The notes below the pieces were generated by a model. It had not been told where the DNA came from, made no database searches, and saw nothing but the letters and a program-made list of their open reading frames with translations. From Epiperipatus broadwayi (lineage: Eukaryota; Onychophora; Udeonychophora; Euonychophora; Peripatidae): DNA of 64,000 nucleotides. Each line of letters starts with the position of its first letter. The stretch's first letter is position 1. The DNA lies in assembly GCA_028023455.1 (NCBI GenBank), contig JAQFVV010006508.1, positions 991,199 to 1,055,198 on the forward strand. The letters are read 5' to 3'. Both the position numbers and the translations under genes were made by a program. Shown here piece by piece: positions 24,001 to 37,500 of the stretch.

Positions 24001-27000
24001 TTGTCTGGCATGATTGTATATTTGGAAAAATGTTCTTAATGCAGTGATAAAAGACAATAAGCCGCAACGCCTTGGCTAATATTTGTTGTGACCATCCATG
24101 TTTGTATACCATATAAATATAAATAGTAATAACAACTGCAATGATAAGAACATATATATATATATATTACTGTGAGTGTTTAGATGGTTTATATATATAT
24201 ATATTTATGTCCAAAAGATGGCGCTATACCAAAACCGCCCAACAAGTGTAAGATTTGTTTTACATAAACGAAAAAAGAGTCAGAAATTAACTACCTCTTT
24301 CATTTGCTCACTCCCAGATCAGCTGATTTCAAGCTGGTTTGCTATCCTCAGTGGGAGATAGAGTATAGAAACTAGATCTAAAACACTGACTCTCAAGTGT
24401 TTATGCAAAACGTTTCTATCAGATTGCAAGCGTGAATTTTTCAGACGCGGTAAAGTCTTCAAACCCAGCCTAGCAAGCTAGATATTTATATGGGTCTGAT
24501 CTCAGTTCAGTATCACCATATAATCAAAAGTCTCTGAAAGTCTCTATATATATCATTGCAAGAAAACTCTAAAGGTACATTTATGAAAAAACAAATACAA
24601 GTTAATCACGTAACCTGCTATCACTTGTTATTTATGTCCAAAAGATGGCGCTATAACCAAACTCCGCCGAACAAGTGTAAGATTTGTTTTACATAAACGA
24701 AAAAAGAGTCAGAAATTAACTACCTCTTTCATTTGCTCACTCCCAGATCAGCTGATTTCAAGCTGGTTTGCTATCCTCAGTGGGAGATAGAGTATAGAAA
24801 CTAGATCTAAAACACTGACTCTCAAGTGTTTATGCAAAACGTTTCTATCAGATTGCAAGCGTGAATTTTTCAGACCGGTAAAGTCTTCAAACCCAGCCTA
24901 GCAAGCTAGATATTTATATGGGTCTGATCTCAGTTCAGAATCACCATATAATCAAAGTCTCTGCAATATATATCATTGCAAGAAAACTCTAAAGGTACAT
25001 TTATGAAAAAACAAATACAAGTTAATCACGTAACCTGCTATCACTTGTTATTTATGTCCAAAAGATGGCGCTATACCAAAACCGCTGAACAAGTGTAAGA
25101 TTTGTTTTACATAAACGAAAAAGAGTCCGATCTAAATTAACTACCTCTTTCATTTGCTCACTCCCAGATCAGCTGATTTCAAGCTGGTTTGCTATCCTCA
25201 GTGGGAGATAGAGTATAGAAACTAGATCTAAAACACTGACTCTCAAGTGTTTATGCAAAACGTTTCTATCAGATTGCAAGCGTGAATTTTTCAGACCGGT
25301 AAAGTCTTCAAACCCAGCCTAGCAAGCTAGATATTTATATGGGTCTGATCTCAGTTCAGAATCACCATATAATCAAAGTCTCTGCAATATATATCATTGC
25401 AAGAAAACTCTAAAGGTACATTTATGAAAAAACAAATACAAGTTAATCACGTAACCTGCTATCACTTGTTATTTATGTCCAAAAGATGGCGCTATACCAA
25501 AACCGCCGAACAAGTGTAAGATTTGTTTTACATAAACGAAAAAAGAGTCAGAAATTAACTACCTCTTTCATTTGCTCACTCCCAGATCAGCTGATTTCAA
25601 GCTGGTTTGCTATCCTCAGTGGGAGATAGAGTATAGAAACTAGATCTAAAACACTGACTCTCAAGTGTTTATGCAAAACGTTTCTATCAGATTGCAAGCG
25701 TGAATTTTTCAGACCGGTAAAGTCTTCAAACCCAGCCTAGCAAGCTAGATATTTATATGGGTCTGATCTCAGTTCAGAATCACCATATAATCAAAGTCTC
25801 TGCAATATATATCATTGCAAGAAAACTCTAAAGGTACATTTATGAAAAAACAAATACAAGTTAATCACGTAACCTGCTATCACTTGTTATTTATGTCCAA
25901 AAGATGGCGCTATACCAAAACCGCCGAACAAGTGTAAGATTTGTTTTACATAAACGAAAAAAAGAGCACAGAAATTAACTACCTCTTTCATTTGCTCACT
26001 CCCAGATCAGCTGATTTCAAGCTGGTTTGCTATCCTCAGTGGGAGATAGAGTATAGAAACTAGATCTAAAACACTGACTCTCAAGTGTTTATGCAAAACG
26101 TTTCTATCAGATTGCAAGCGTGAATTTTTCAGACCGGTAAAGTCTTCAAACCCAGCCTAGCAAGCTAGATATTTATATGGGTCTGATCTCAGTTCAGAAT
26201 CACCATATAATCAAAGTCTCTGCAATATATATCATTGCAAGAAAACTCTAAAGGTACATTTATGAAAAAACAAATACAAGTTAATCACGTAACCTGCTAT
26301 CACTTGTTATTTATGTCCAAAAGATGGCGCTATACCAAAACCGCCGAACAAGTGTAAGATTTGTTTTACATAAACGAAAAAAGAGTCAGAAATTAACTAC
26401 CTCTTTCATTTGCTCACTCCCAGATCAGCTGATTTCAAGCTGGTTTGCTATCCTCAGTGGGAGATAGAGTATAGAAACTAGATCTAAAACACTGACTCTC
26501 AAGTGTTTATGCAAAACGTTTCTATCAGATTGCAAGCGTGAATTTTTCAGACCGGTAAAGTCTTCAAACCCAGCCTAGCAAGCTAGATATTTATATGGGT
26601 CTGATCTCAGTTCAGAATCACCATATAATCAAAGTCTCTGCAATATATATCATTGCAAGAAAACTCTAAAGGTACATTTATGAAAAAACAAATACAAGTT
26701 AATCACGTAACCTGCTATCACTTGTTATTTATGTCCAAAAGATGGCTCTATACCAAAACCGCCGAACAAGTGTAAGATTTGTTTTACATAAACGAAAAAA
26801 GAGTCAGAAATTAACTACCTCTTTCATTTGCTCACCCCCATATCAGCTGATTTCAAGCTGGTTTGCTATCCTCAGTGGGAGATAGAGTATAGAAACTAGA
26901 TCTAAAACACTGACTCTCAAGTGTTTATGCAAAACGTTTCTATCAGATTGCAAGCGTGAATTTTTCAGACCGGTAAAGTCTTCAAACCCAGCCTAGCAAG

Positions 27001-29040
27001 CTAGATATTTATATGGGTCTGATCTCAGTTCAGAATCACCATATAATCAAAGTCTCTGCAATATATATCATTGCAAGAAAACTCTAAAGGTACATTTATG
27101 AAAAAACAAATACAAGTTAATCACGTAACCTGCTATCACTTGTTATTTATGTCCAAAAGATGGCGCTATACCAAAACACGCCGAACAAGTGTAAGATTTG
27201 TTTTACATAAACGAAAAAAGAGTCAGAAATTAACTACCTCTTTCATTTGCTCACTCCCAGATCAGCTGATTTCAAGCTGGTTTGCTATCCTCAGTGGGAG
27301 ATAGAGTATAGAAACTAGATCTAAAACACTGACTCTCAAGTGTTTATGCAAAACGTTTCTATCAGATTGCAAGCGTGAATTTTTCAGACCGGTAAAGTCT
27401 TCAAACCCAGCCTAGCAAGCTAGATATTTATATGGGTCTGATCTCAGTTCAGAATCACCATATAATCAAAGTCTCTGCAATATATATCATTGCAAGAAAA
27501 CTCTAAAGGTACATTTATGAAAAAACAAATACAAGTTAATCACGTAACCTGCTATCACTTGTTATTTATGTCCAAAAGATGGCGCTATACCAAAACCGCC
27601 GAACAAGTGTAAGATTTGTTTTACATAAACGAAAAAAGAGATCAGAAATTAACTACCTCTTTCATTTGCTCACTCCCCAGATCAGCTGATTTCAAGCTGG
27701 TTTGCTATCCTCAGTGGGAGATAGAGTATAGAAACTAGATCTAAAACACTGACTCTCAAGTGTTTATGCAAAACGTTTCTATCAGATTGCAAGCAAAATT
27801 TTTAAATTTAAACCCACCTACAAGCTAGATATTTATATGGGTCTGATCTCAGTTCAGAATCACCATATAATCAAAGTCTCTGCAATATATATCATTGCAA
27901 GAAAACTCTAAAGGTACATTTATGAAAAAACAAATACAAGTTAATCACGTAACCTGCTATCACTTGTTATTTATGTCCAAAAGATGGCGCTATACCAAAA
28001 CCGCCGAACAAGTGTAAGATTTGTTTTACATAAACGAAAAAAGAGTCAGAAATTAACTACCTCTTTCATTTGCTCACTCCCAGATCAGCTGATTTCAAGC
28101 TGGTTTGCTATCCTCAGTGGGAGATAGAGTATAGAAACTAGATCTAAAACACTGACTCTCAAGTGTTTATGCAAAACGTTTCTATCAGATTGCAAGCGTG
28201 AATTTTTCAGACCGGTAAAGTCTTCAAACCCAGCCTAGCAAGCTAGATATTTATATGGGTCTGATCTCAGTTCAGAATCACCATATAATCAAAGTCTCTG
28301 CAATATATATCATTGCAAGAAAACTCTAAAGGTACATTTATGAAAAAACAAATACAAGTTAATCACGTAACCTGCTATCACTTGTTATTTATGTCCAAAA
28401 GATGGCGCTATACCAAAACCGCCCAACAAGTGTAAGATTTGTTTTACATAAACGAAAAAAGAGTCAGAAATTAACTACCTCTTTCATTTGCTCACTCCCA
28501 GATCAGCTGATTTCAAGCTGGTTTGCTATCCTCAGTGGGAGATAGAGTATAGAAACTAGATCTAAAACACTGACTCTCAAGTGTATTATGCATAAACGTT
28601 TCTATCAGATTGCAAGCGTGAATTTTTCAGACCGTAAAGGTCTGATCTAACCCAGCCTAGCAAGCTAGATATTTATATGGGTCTGATCTCAGTTCAGAAT
28701 CACCATATAATCAAAGTCTCTGCAATATATATCATTGCAAGAAAACTCTAAAGGTACATTTATGAAAAAACAAATACAAGTTAATCACGTAACCTGCTAT
28801 CACTTGTTATTTATGTCCAAAAGATGGCGCTATACCAAAACCGCCGAACAAGTGTAAGATTTGTTTTACATAAACGAAAAAAAGAGTCAGAAATTAACTA
28901 CCTCTTTCATTTGCTCACTCCCAGATCAGCTGATTTCAAGCTGGTTTGCTATCCTCAGTGGGAGATAGAGTATAGAAACTAGATCTAAAACACTGACTCT
29001 CAAGTGTTTATGCAAAACGTTTCTATCAGATTGCAAGCGT

Positions 29041-29058
29041 GATCGGAAGAGCACACGT
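29041..29058. other. Illumina adapter-like insert
   Basis: GATCGGAAGAGCACACGT replaces satellite sequence. It is the start of the TruSeq read-1 adapter (recalled), and the following bases resemble its continuation with errors. Confidence 0.9.
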
Positions 29059-29308
29059 TCAGACAATCTGTTCAAACCCAGCCTAGCAAGCTAGATATTT
29101 ATATGGGTCTGATCTCAGTTCAGAATCACCATATAATCAAAGTCTCTGCAATATATATCATTGCAAGAAAACTCTAAAGGTACATTTATGAAAAAACAAA
29201 TACAAGTTAATCACGTAACCTGCTATCACTTGTTATTTATGTCCAAAAGATGGCGCTATACCAAAACCGCCGAACAAGTGTAAGATTTGTTTTACATAAA
29301 CGAAAAAA

Positions 29309-29326
29309 AGATCGGAAGAGCGTCGT
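29309..29326. other. Illumina adapter-like insert
   Basis: AGATCGGAAGAGCGTCGT matches the start of the TruSeq read-2 adapter and replaces the AGTCAGAAATTAACTACC part of the monomer. Confidence 0.9.
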
Positions 29327-30507
29327 CTTTCATTTGCTCACTCCCAGATCAGCTGATTTCAAGCTGGTTTGCTATCCTCAGTGGGAGATAGAGTATAGAA
29401 ACTAGATCTAAAACACTGACTCTCAAGTGTTTATGCAAAACGTTTCTATCAGATTGCAAGCGTGAATTTTTCAGACCGGTAAAGTCTTCAAACCCAGCCT
29501 AGCAAGCTAGATATTTATATGCTCTTCTGATCTCAGTTCAGAATCACCATATAATCAAAGTCTCTGCAATATATATCATTGCAAGAAAACTCTAAAGGTA
29601 CATTTATGAAAAAACAAATACAAGTTAATCACGTAACCTGCTATCACTTGTTATTTATGTCCAAAAGATGGCGCTATACCAAAACCGCCGAACAAGTGTA
29701 AGATTTGTTTTACATAAACGAAAAAAGAGTCAGAAATTAACTACCTCTTTCATTTGCTCACTCCCAGATCAGCTGATTTCAAGCTGGTTTGCTATCCTCA
29801 GTGGGAGATAGAGTATAGAAACTAGATCTAAAACACTGACTCTCAAGTGTTTATGCAAAACGTTTCTATCAGATTGCAAGCGTGAATTTTTCAGACTCTT
29901 TAAGTCTTCAAACCCAGCCTAGCAAGCTAGATATTTATATGGGTCTGATCTCAGTTCAGAATCACCATATAATCAAAGTCTCTGCAATATATATCATTGC
30001 AAAAGAAAGGACTTTTAATGTACATTTATGAAAAAACAAATACAAGTTAATCACGTAACCTGCTATCTACTTGTTATTTATGTCCAAAAGATGGCGCTAT
30101 ACCAACACCGCCGACCAAGTGTAAGATTTGTTTTACATAAACGAAAAAAGAGAGTCAGAAATTAACTACCTCTTTCATTTGCTCACTCCCAGATCAGCTG
30201 ATTTCAAGCTGGTTTGCTATCCTCAGTGGGAGATAGAGTATAGAAACTAGATCTAAAACACTGACTCTCAAGTGTTTATGCAAAACGTTTCTATCAGATT
30301 GCGAAGCGTGAATTTTTCAGACCGGTAGAAGAGTTCAAACCCAGCCTAGCAAGCTAGATATTTATATGGGTCTGATCTCAGTTCAGAATCACCATATAAT
30401 CAAAGTCTCTGCAATATATATCATTGCAAGAAAACTCTAAAGGTACATTTATGAAAAAACAAATACAAGTTAATCACGTAACCTGCTATCACTTGTTATT
30501 TATGTCC

Positions 30508-30516
30508 ACGCTCTTC
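30508..30516. other. Adapter-like fragment
   Basis: ACGCTCTTC replaces AAAAGATGG of the monomer. This is the reverse complement of the adapter core GAAGAGCGT. Confidence 0.6.
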
Positions 30517-31186
30517 TGCGCTATACCAAAACCGCCGAACAAGTGTAAGATTTGTTTTACATAAACGAAAAAAGAGTCAGAAATTAACTACCTCTTTCAT
30601 TTGCTCACTCCCAGATCAGCTGATTTCAAGCTGGTTTGCTATCCTCAGTGGGAGATAGAGTATAGAAACTAGATCTAAAACACTGACTCTCAAGTGTTTA
30701 TGCAAAACGTTTCTATCAGATTGCAAGCGTGAATTTTTCAGACCGGTAAAGTCTTCAAACCCAGCCTAGCAAGCTAGATATTTATATGGGTCTGATCTCA
30801 GTTCAGAATCACCATATAATCAAAGTCTCTGCAATATATATCATTGCAAGAAAACTCTAAAGGTACATTTATGAAAAAACAAATACAAGTTAATCACGTA
30901 ACCTGCTATCACTTGTTATTTATGTCCAAAAGATGGCGCTATCCAAACAACGAACCCCGAAGAAGTGTAAGATTTGTTTTACATAAACGAAAAAAGAGTC
31001 AGAAATTAACTACCTCTTTCATTTGCTCACTCCCAGATCAGCTGATTTCAAGCTGGTTTGCTATCCTCAGTGGGAGATAGAGTATAGAAACTAGATCTAA
31101 AACACTGACTCTCAAGTGTTTATGCAAAACGTTTCTATCAGATTGCAAGCGTGAATTTTTCAGACCGGTAAAGTCTTCAAACCCAG

Positions 31187-31203
31187 AGATCGGAAGAGCG
31201 GTT
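31187..31203. other. Illumina adapter-like insert
   Basis: AGATCGGAAGAGCGGTT matches the older Illumina paired-end adapter and replaces the CTAGCAAGCTAG part of the monomer. Confidence 0.88.
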
Positions 31204-32029
31204 TTGGTAGATATTTATATGGGTCTGATCTCAGTTCAGAATCACCATATAATCAAAGTCTCTACAAATATATCATTGCAAGAAAACTCTAAAGGTACAT
31301 TTATGAAAAAACAAATACAAGTTAATCACGTAACCTGCTATCACTTGTTATTTATGTCCAAAAGATGGCCGCTATACCAAAACCGCCGAACAAGTGTAAG
31401 ATTTGTTTTACATAAACGAAAAAAGAGTCAGAAATTAACTACCTCTTTCATTTGCTCACTCCCAGATCAGCTGATTTCAAGCTGGTTTGCTATCCTCAGT
31501 GGGAGACTAGAGTCTATTAAAACACTGACTCTCAAGTGTTTATGCAAAACGTTTCTATCGATTGCAAGCGTGGATATTTTCAGACCGGTAAAGTCTTCAA
31601 ACCCAGCCTAGCAAGCTAGATATTTATATGGGTCTGATCTCAGTTCAGAATCACCATATAATCAAAGTCTCTGCAATATATATCATTGCAAGAAAACTCT
31701 AAAGGTACATTTATGAAAAAACAAATACAAGTTAATCACGTAACCTGCTATCACTTGTTATTTATGTCCAAAAGATGGCGCTATACCAAAACCGCCGAAC
31801 AAGTGTAAGATTTGTTTTACATAAACGAAAAAAGAGTCAGAAATTAACTACCTCTTTCATTTGCTCACTCCCAGATCAGCTGATTTCAAGCTGGTTTGCT
31901 ATCCTCAGTGGGAGATAGAGTATAGAAACTAGATCTAAAACACTGACTCTCAAGTGTTTATGCAAAACGTTTCTATCAGATTGCAAGCGTGAATTTTTCA
32001 GACCGGTAAAGTCTTCAAACCCAGCCTAG

Positions 32030-32047
32030 CGGAAGAGCGTCGTGTAG
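32030..32047. other. Illumina adapter-like insert
   Basis: CGGAAGAGCGTCGTGTAG matches the TruSeq read-2 adapter over 18 bases and interrupts CCTAGCAAGCTAGATA. Confidence 0.9.
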
Positions 32048-32703
32048 ATATTTATATGGGTCTGATCTCAGTTCAGAATCACCATATAATCAAAGTCTCT
32101 GCAATATATATCATTGCAAGAAAACTCTAAAGGTACATTTATGAAAAAACAAATACAAGTTAATCACGTAACCTGCTATCACTTGTTATTTATGTCCAAA
32201 AGATGGCGCTATACCAAAACCGCCGAACAAGTGTAAGATTTGTTTTACATAAACGAAAAAAGAGTCAGAAATTAACTACCTCTTTCATTTGCTCACTCCC
32301 AGATCAGCTGATTTCAAGCTGGTTTGCTATCCTCAGTGGGAGATAGAGTATAGAAACTAGATCTAAAACACTGACTCTCAAGTGTTTATGCAAAACGTTT
32401 CTATCAGATTGCAAGCGTGAATTTTTCAGACCGGTAAAGTCTTCAAACCCAGCCTAGCAAGCTAGATATTTATATGGGTCTGATCTCAGTTCAGAATCAC
32501 CATATAATCAAAGTCTCTGCAATATATATCATTGCAAGAAAACTCTAAAGGTACATTTATGAAAAAACAAATACAAGTTAATCACGTAACCTGCTATCAC
32601 TTGTTATTTATGTCCAAAAGATGGCGCTATACCAAAACCTCCGAACAAGTGTAAGATTTGTTTTACATAAACGAAAAAAGAGTCAGAAATTAACTACCTC
32701 TTT

Positions 32704-32713
32704 CTTCCGATCT
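32704..32713. other. Adapter-like fragment
   Basis: CTTCCGATCT, the 3' end of the Illumina adapter in the other orientation, replaces CATTTGCT of the monomer. Confidence 0.75.
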
Positions 32714-34511
32714 CTCACTCCCAGATCAGCTGATTTCAAGCTGGTTTGCTATCCTCAGTGGGAGATAGAGTATAGAAACTAGATCTAAAACACTGACTCT
32801 CAAGTGTTTATGCAAAACGTTTCTATCAGATTGCAAGCGTGAATTTTTCAGACCGGTAAAGTCTTCAAACCCAGCCTAGCAAGCTAGATATTTATATGGG
32901 TCTGATCTCAGTTCAGAATCACCATATAATCAAAGTCTCTGCAATATATATCATTGCAAGAAAACTCTAAAGGTACATTTATGAAAAAACAAATACAAGT
33001 TAATCACGTAACCTGCTATCACTTGTTATTTATGTGCCAAAAGATGGCGCTATACCAAAACCGCCGAAAGCAAGTGTAAGATTTGTTTTACATAAACGAA
33101 AAAAGAGTCAGAAATTAACTACCTCTTTCATTTGCTCACTCCCAGATCAGCTGATTTCAAGCTGGTTTGCTATCCTCAGTGGGAGATAGAGTATAGAAAC
33201 TAGATCTAAAACACTGACTCTCAAGTGTTTATGCTAAACGTTTCTATCAGATTGCAAGCGTGAATTTTTCAGACCGGTAAAGTCTTCAAACCCAGCCTAG
33301 CAAGCTAGATATTTATATGGGTCTGATCTCAGTTCAGAATCACCATATAATCAAAGTCTCTGCAATATATATCATTGCAAAAAAACTCTAAAGGTACATT
33401 TATGAAAAAACAAATACAAGTTAATCACGTAACCTGCTATCACTTGTTATTTATGTCCAAAAGATGGCGCTATACCAAAACCGCCGAACAAGTGTAAGAT
33501 TTGTTTTACATAAACGAAAAAAAGAGTCAGAAATTAACTACCTCTTTCATTTGCTCACCCCCAGATCAGCTGATTTCAAGCTGGTTTGCTATCCTCAGTG
33601 GGGGATAGAGTATAGAAACTAGATCTAAAACACTGACTCTCAAGTGTTTATGCAAAACGTTTCTATCAGATTGCAAGCGTGAATTTTTCAGACCGGTAAA
33701 GTCTTCAAACCCAGCCTAGCAAGCTAGATATTTATATGGGTCTGATCTCAGTTCAGAATCACCATATAATCAAAGTCTCTGCAATATATATCATTGCAAG
33801 AAAACTCTAAAGGTACATTTATGAAAAAACAAATACAAGTTAATCACGTAACCTGCTATCACTTGTTATTTATGTCCAAAAGATGGCGCTATACCAAAAC
33901 CGCCGAACAAGTGTAAGATTTGTTTTACATAAACGAAAAAAGAGTCAGAAATTAACTACCTCTTTCATTTGCTCACTCCCAGATCAGCTGATTTCAAGCT
34001 GGTTTGCTATCCTCAGTGGGAGATAGAGTATAGAAACTAGATCTAAACACTGACTCTCAAGTGTTTATATCAAACGTTTCTATCAGATTGCAAGCGTGAA
34101 TTTTTCAGACCGGTAAAGTCTTCAAACCCAGCTTAGCAAGCTAGATATTTATATGGGTCTGATCTCAGTTCAGAATCACCATATAATCAAAGTCTCTGCA
34201 ATATATATCATTGCAAGAAAACTCTAAAGGTACATTTATGAAAAAACAAATACAAGTTAATCACGTAACCTGCTATCACTTGTTATTTATGTCCAAAAGA
34301 TGGCGCTATACCAAAACCGCCGAACAAGTGTAATATTTGTTTTACATAAACGAAAAAAGAGTCAGAAATTAACTACCTCTTTCATTTGCTCACTCCCAGA
34401 TCAGCTGATTTCAAGCTGGTTTGCTATCCTCAGTGGGAGATAGAGTATAGAAACTAGATCTAAAACACTGACTCTCAAGTGTTTATGCAAAACGTTTCTA
34501 TCAGATTGCAA

Positions 34512-34524
34512 GCTCTTCCGATCT
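34512..34524. other. Adapter-like insert
   Basis: GCTCTTCCGATCT, the exact adapter 3' end, replaces the GCGTGAA part of the monomer. Confidence 0.88.
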
Positions 34525-37500
34525 ATTTTTCAGACCGGTAAAGTCTTCAAACCCAGCCTAGCAAGCTAGATATTTATATGGGTCTGATCTCAGTTCAGAA
34601 TCACCATATAATCAAAGTCTCTGCAATATATATCATTGCAAGAAAACTCTAAAGGTACATTTATGAAAAAACAAATACAAGTTAATCACGTAACCTGCTA
34701 TCACTTGTTATTTATGTCCAAAAGATGGCGCTATACCAAAACCGCCGAACAAGTGTAAGATTTGTTTTACATAAACGAAAAAAGAGTCAGAAATTAACTA
34801 CCTCTTTCATTTGCTCACTCCCAGATCAGCTGATTTCAAGCTGGTTTGCTATCCTCAGTGGGAGATAGAGTATAGAAACTAGATCTAAAACACTGACTCT
34901 CAAGTGTTTATGCAAAACGTTTCTATCAGATTGCAAGCGTGAATTTTTCAGACCGGTAAAGTCTTCAAACCCAGCCTAGCAAGCTAGATATTTATATGGG
35001 TCTGATCTCAGTTCAGAATCACCATATAATCAAAGTCTCTGCAATATATATCATTGCAAGAAAACTCTAAAGGTACATTTATGAAAAAACAAATACAAGT
35101 TAATCACGTAACCTGCTATCACTTGTTATTTATGTCCAAAAGATGGCGCTATACCAAAACCGTCGAACAAGTGTAAGATTTGTTTTACATAAACGAAAAA
35201 AGAGTCAGAAATTAACTACCTCTTTCATTTGCTCACTCCCAGATCAGCTGATTTCAAGCTGGTTTGCTATCCTCAGTGGGAGATAGAGTATAGAAACTAG
35301 ATCTAAAACACTGACTCTCAAGTGTTTATGCAAAACGTTTCTATCAGATTGCAAGCGTGAATTTTTCCGGTGAGCGTCACGATCTTCAAACCCAGCCTAG
35401 CAAGCTAGATATTTATATGGGTCTGATCTCAGTTCAGAATCACCATATAATCAAAGTCTCTGCAATATATATCATTGCAAGAAAACTCTAAAGGTACATT
35501 TATGAAAAAACAAATACAAGTTAATCACGTAACCTGTCTACTCATTTTTATGTGTCCAAAAGTTGTTCCAAAACATAGCCGCCGGACAAGTGTAAGATTT
35601 GTTTTACATAAACGAAAAAAGAGTCAGAAATTAACTACCTCTTTCATTTGCTCACTCCCAGATCAGCTGATTTCAAGCTGGTTTGCTATCCTCAGTGGGA
35701 GATAGAGTATAGAAACTAGATCTAAAACACTGACTCTCAAGTGTTTATGCAAAACGTTTCTATCAGATTGCAAGCGTGAATTTTTCAGACCGGTAAAGTC
35801 TTCAAACCCAGCCTAGCAAGCTAGATATTTATATGGGTCTGATCTCAGTTCAGAATCACCATATAATCAAAGTCTCTGCAATATATATCATTGCAAGAAA
35901 ACTCTAAAGGTACATTTATGAAAAAACAAATACAAGTTAATCACGTACCTGCTATCACTTGTTATTTATGTCCAAAAGATGGCGCTATTCCGACCCAAAA
36001 CCGCGGAACAAGTGTAAGATTTGTTTTACATAAACGAAAAAAGAGTCAGAAATTAACTACCTCTTTCATTTGCTCACTCCCAGATCAGCTGATTTCAAGC
36101 TGGTTTGCTATCCTCAGTGGGAGATAGAGTATAGAAACTAGATCTAAAACACTGACTCTCAAGTGTTTATGCAAAACGTTTCTATCAGATTGCAAGCGTG
36201 AATTTTTCAGACCGGTAAAGTCTTCAAACCCAGCCTAGCAAGCTAGATATTTATATGGGTCTGATCTCAGTTCCAAGAATCACCATATAATCCAAAGATC
36301 TCTGCAACAAACTATACATATCATTGCAAGAAAACTCTAAAGGTACATTTATGAAAAAACAAATACAAGTTAATCACGTAACCTGCTATCACTTGTTATT
36401 TATGTCAAAACCAGAGGCGCTATACCCATACCGCCGAACCCGACAGTGTAAGATTTGTTTTACATAAACGAAAAAGAGCAGTCAGAAATTAACTACCTCT
36501 TTCATTTGCTCACTCCCAGATCAGCTGATTTCAAGCTGGTTTGCTATCCTCAGTGGGAGATAGAGTATAGAAACTAGATCTAAAACACTGACTCTCAAGT
36601 GTTTATGCAAAACGTTTCTATCAGATTGCAAGCGTGAATTTTTCAGACCGGTAAAGTCTTCAAACCCAGCCTAGCAAGCTAGATATTTATATGGGTCTGA
36701 TCTCAGTTCAGAATCACCATATAATCAAAGTCTCTGCAATATATATCATTGCAAGAAAACTCTAAAGGTACATTTATGAAAAAACAAATACAAGTTAATC
36801 ACGTAACCTGCTATCACTTGTTATTTATGTCCAAAAGATGGCGCTATACCAAAACCGCCGAACAAGTGTAAGATTTGTTTTACATAAACGAAAAAAGAGT
36901 CAGAAATTAACTACCTCTTTCATTTGCTCACTCCCAGATCAGCTGATTTCAAGCTGGTTTGCTATCCTCAGTGGGAGATAGAGTATAGAAACTAGATCTA
37001 AAACACTGACTCTCAAGTGTTTATGCAAAACGTTTCTATCAGATTGCAAGCGTGAATTTTTCAGACCGGTAAAGTCTTCAAACCCAGCCTAGCAAGCTAG
37101 ATATTTATATGGGTCTGATCTCAGTTCAGAATCACCATATAATCAAAGTCTCTGCAATATATATCATTGCAAGAAAACTCTAAAGGTACATTTATGAAAA
37201 AACAAATACAAGTTAATCACGTAACCTGCTATCACTTGTTATTTATGTCCAAAAGATGGCGCTATACCAAAACTCGAACAAGTGTAAGATTTGTTTTACA
37301 TAAACGAAAAAAGAGTCAGAAATTAACTACCTCTTTCATTTGCTCACTCCCAGATCAGCTGATTTCAAGCTGGTTTGCTATCCTCAGTGGGAGATAGAGT
37401 ATAGAAACTAGATCTAAAACACTGACTCTCAAGTGTTTATGCAAAACGTTTCTATCAGATTGCAAGCGTGAATTTTTCAGACCGGTAAAGTCTTCAAACC

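Larger units (their letters stand above)
4539..24201. repeat. Giant imperfect palindrome (inverted duplication) with ~10-kb arms
   Basis: Sequence reading rightwards from 4539 reappears as its reverse complement reading leftwards from 24201. Matching pairs include the TA tract beside the satellite (4539 and 24201), the RTE relic (about 4800-7652 and 21277-24000), the minisatellite (9430-10000 and 19085-19620), the telomere-like stretch (10965-11075 and 18015-18095) and the segment near 14110 with its partner near 15130. These pairs all give a centre close to 14636, with roughly 110 bp of weak or unpaired sequence at 14581-14691. The symmetry continues outward into the satellite, which is '+' on the left and '-' on the right. 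The arms differ by many substitutions, indels and replaced blocks, almost all looking like damage to the right arm. It may be a true inverted duplication or a fold-back assembly artefact. Confidence 0.9.
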
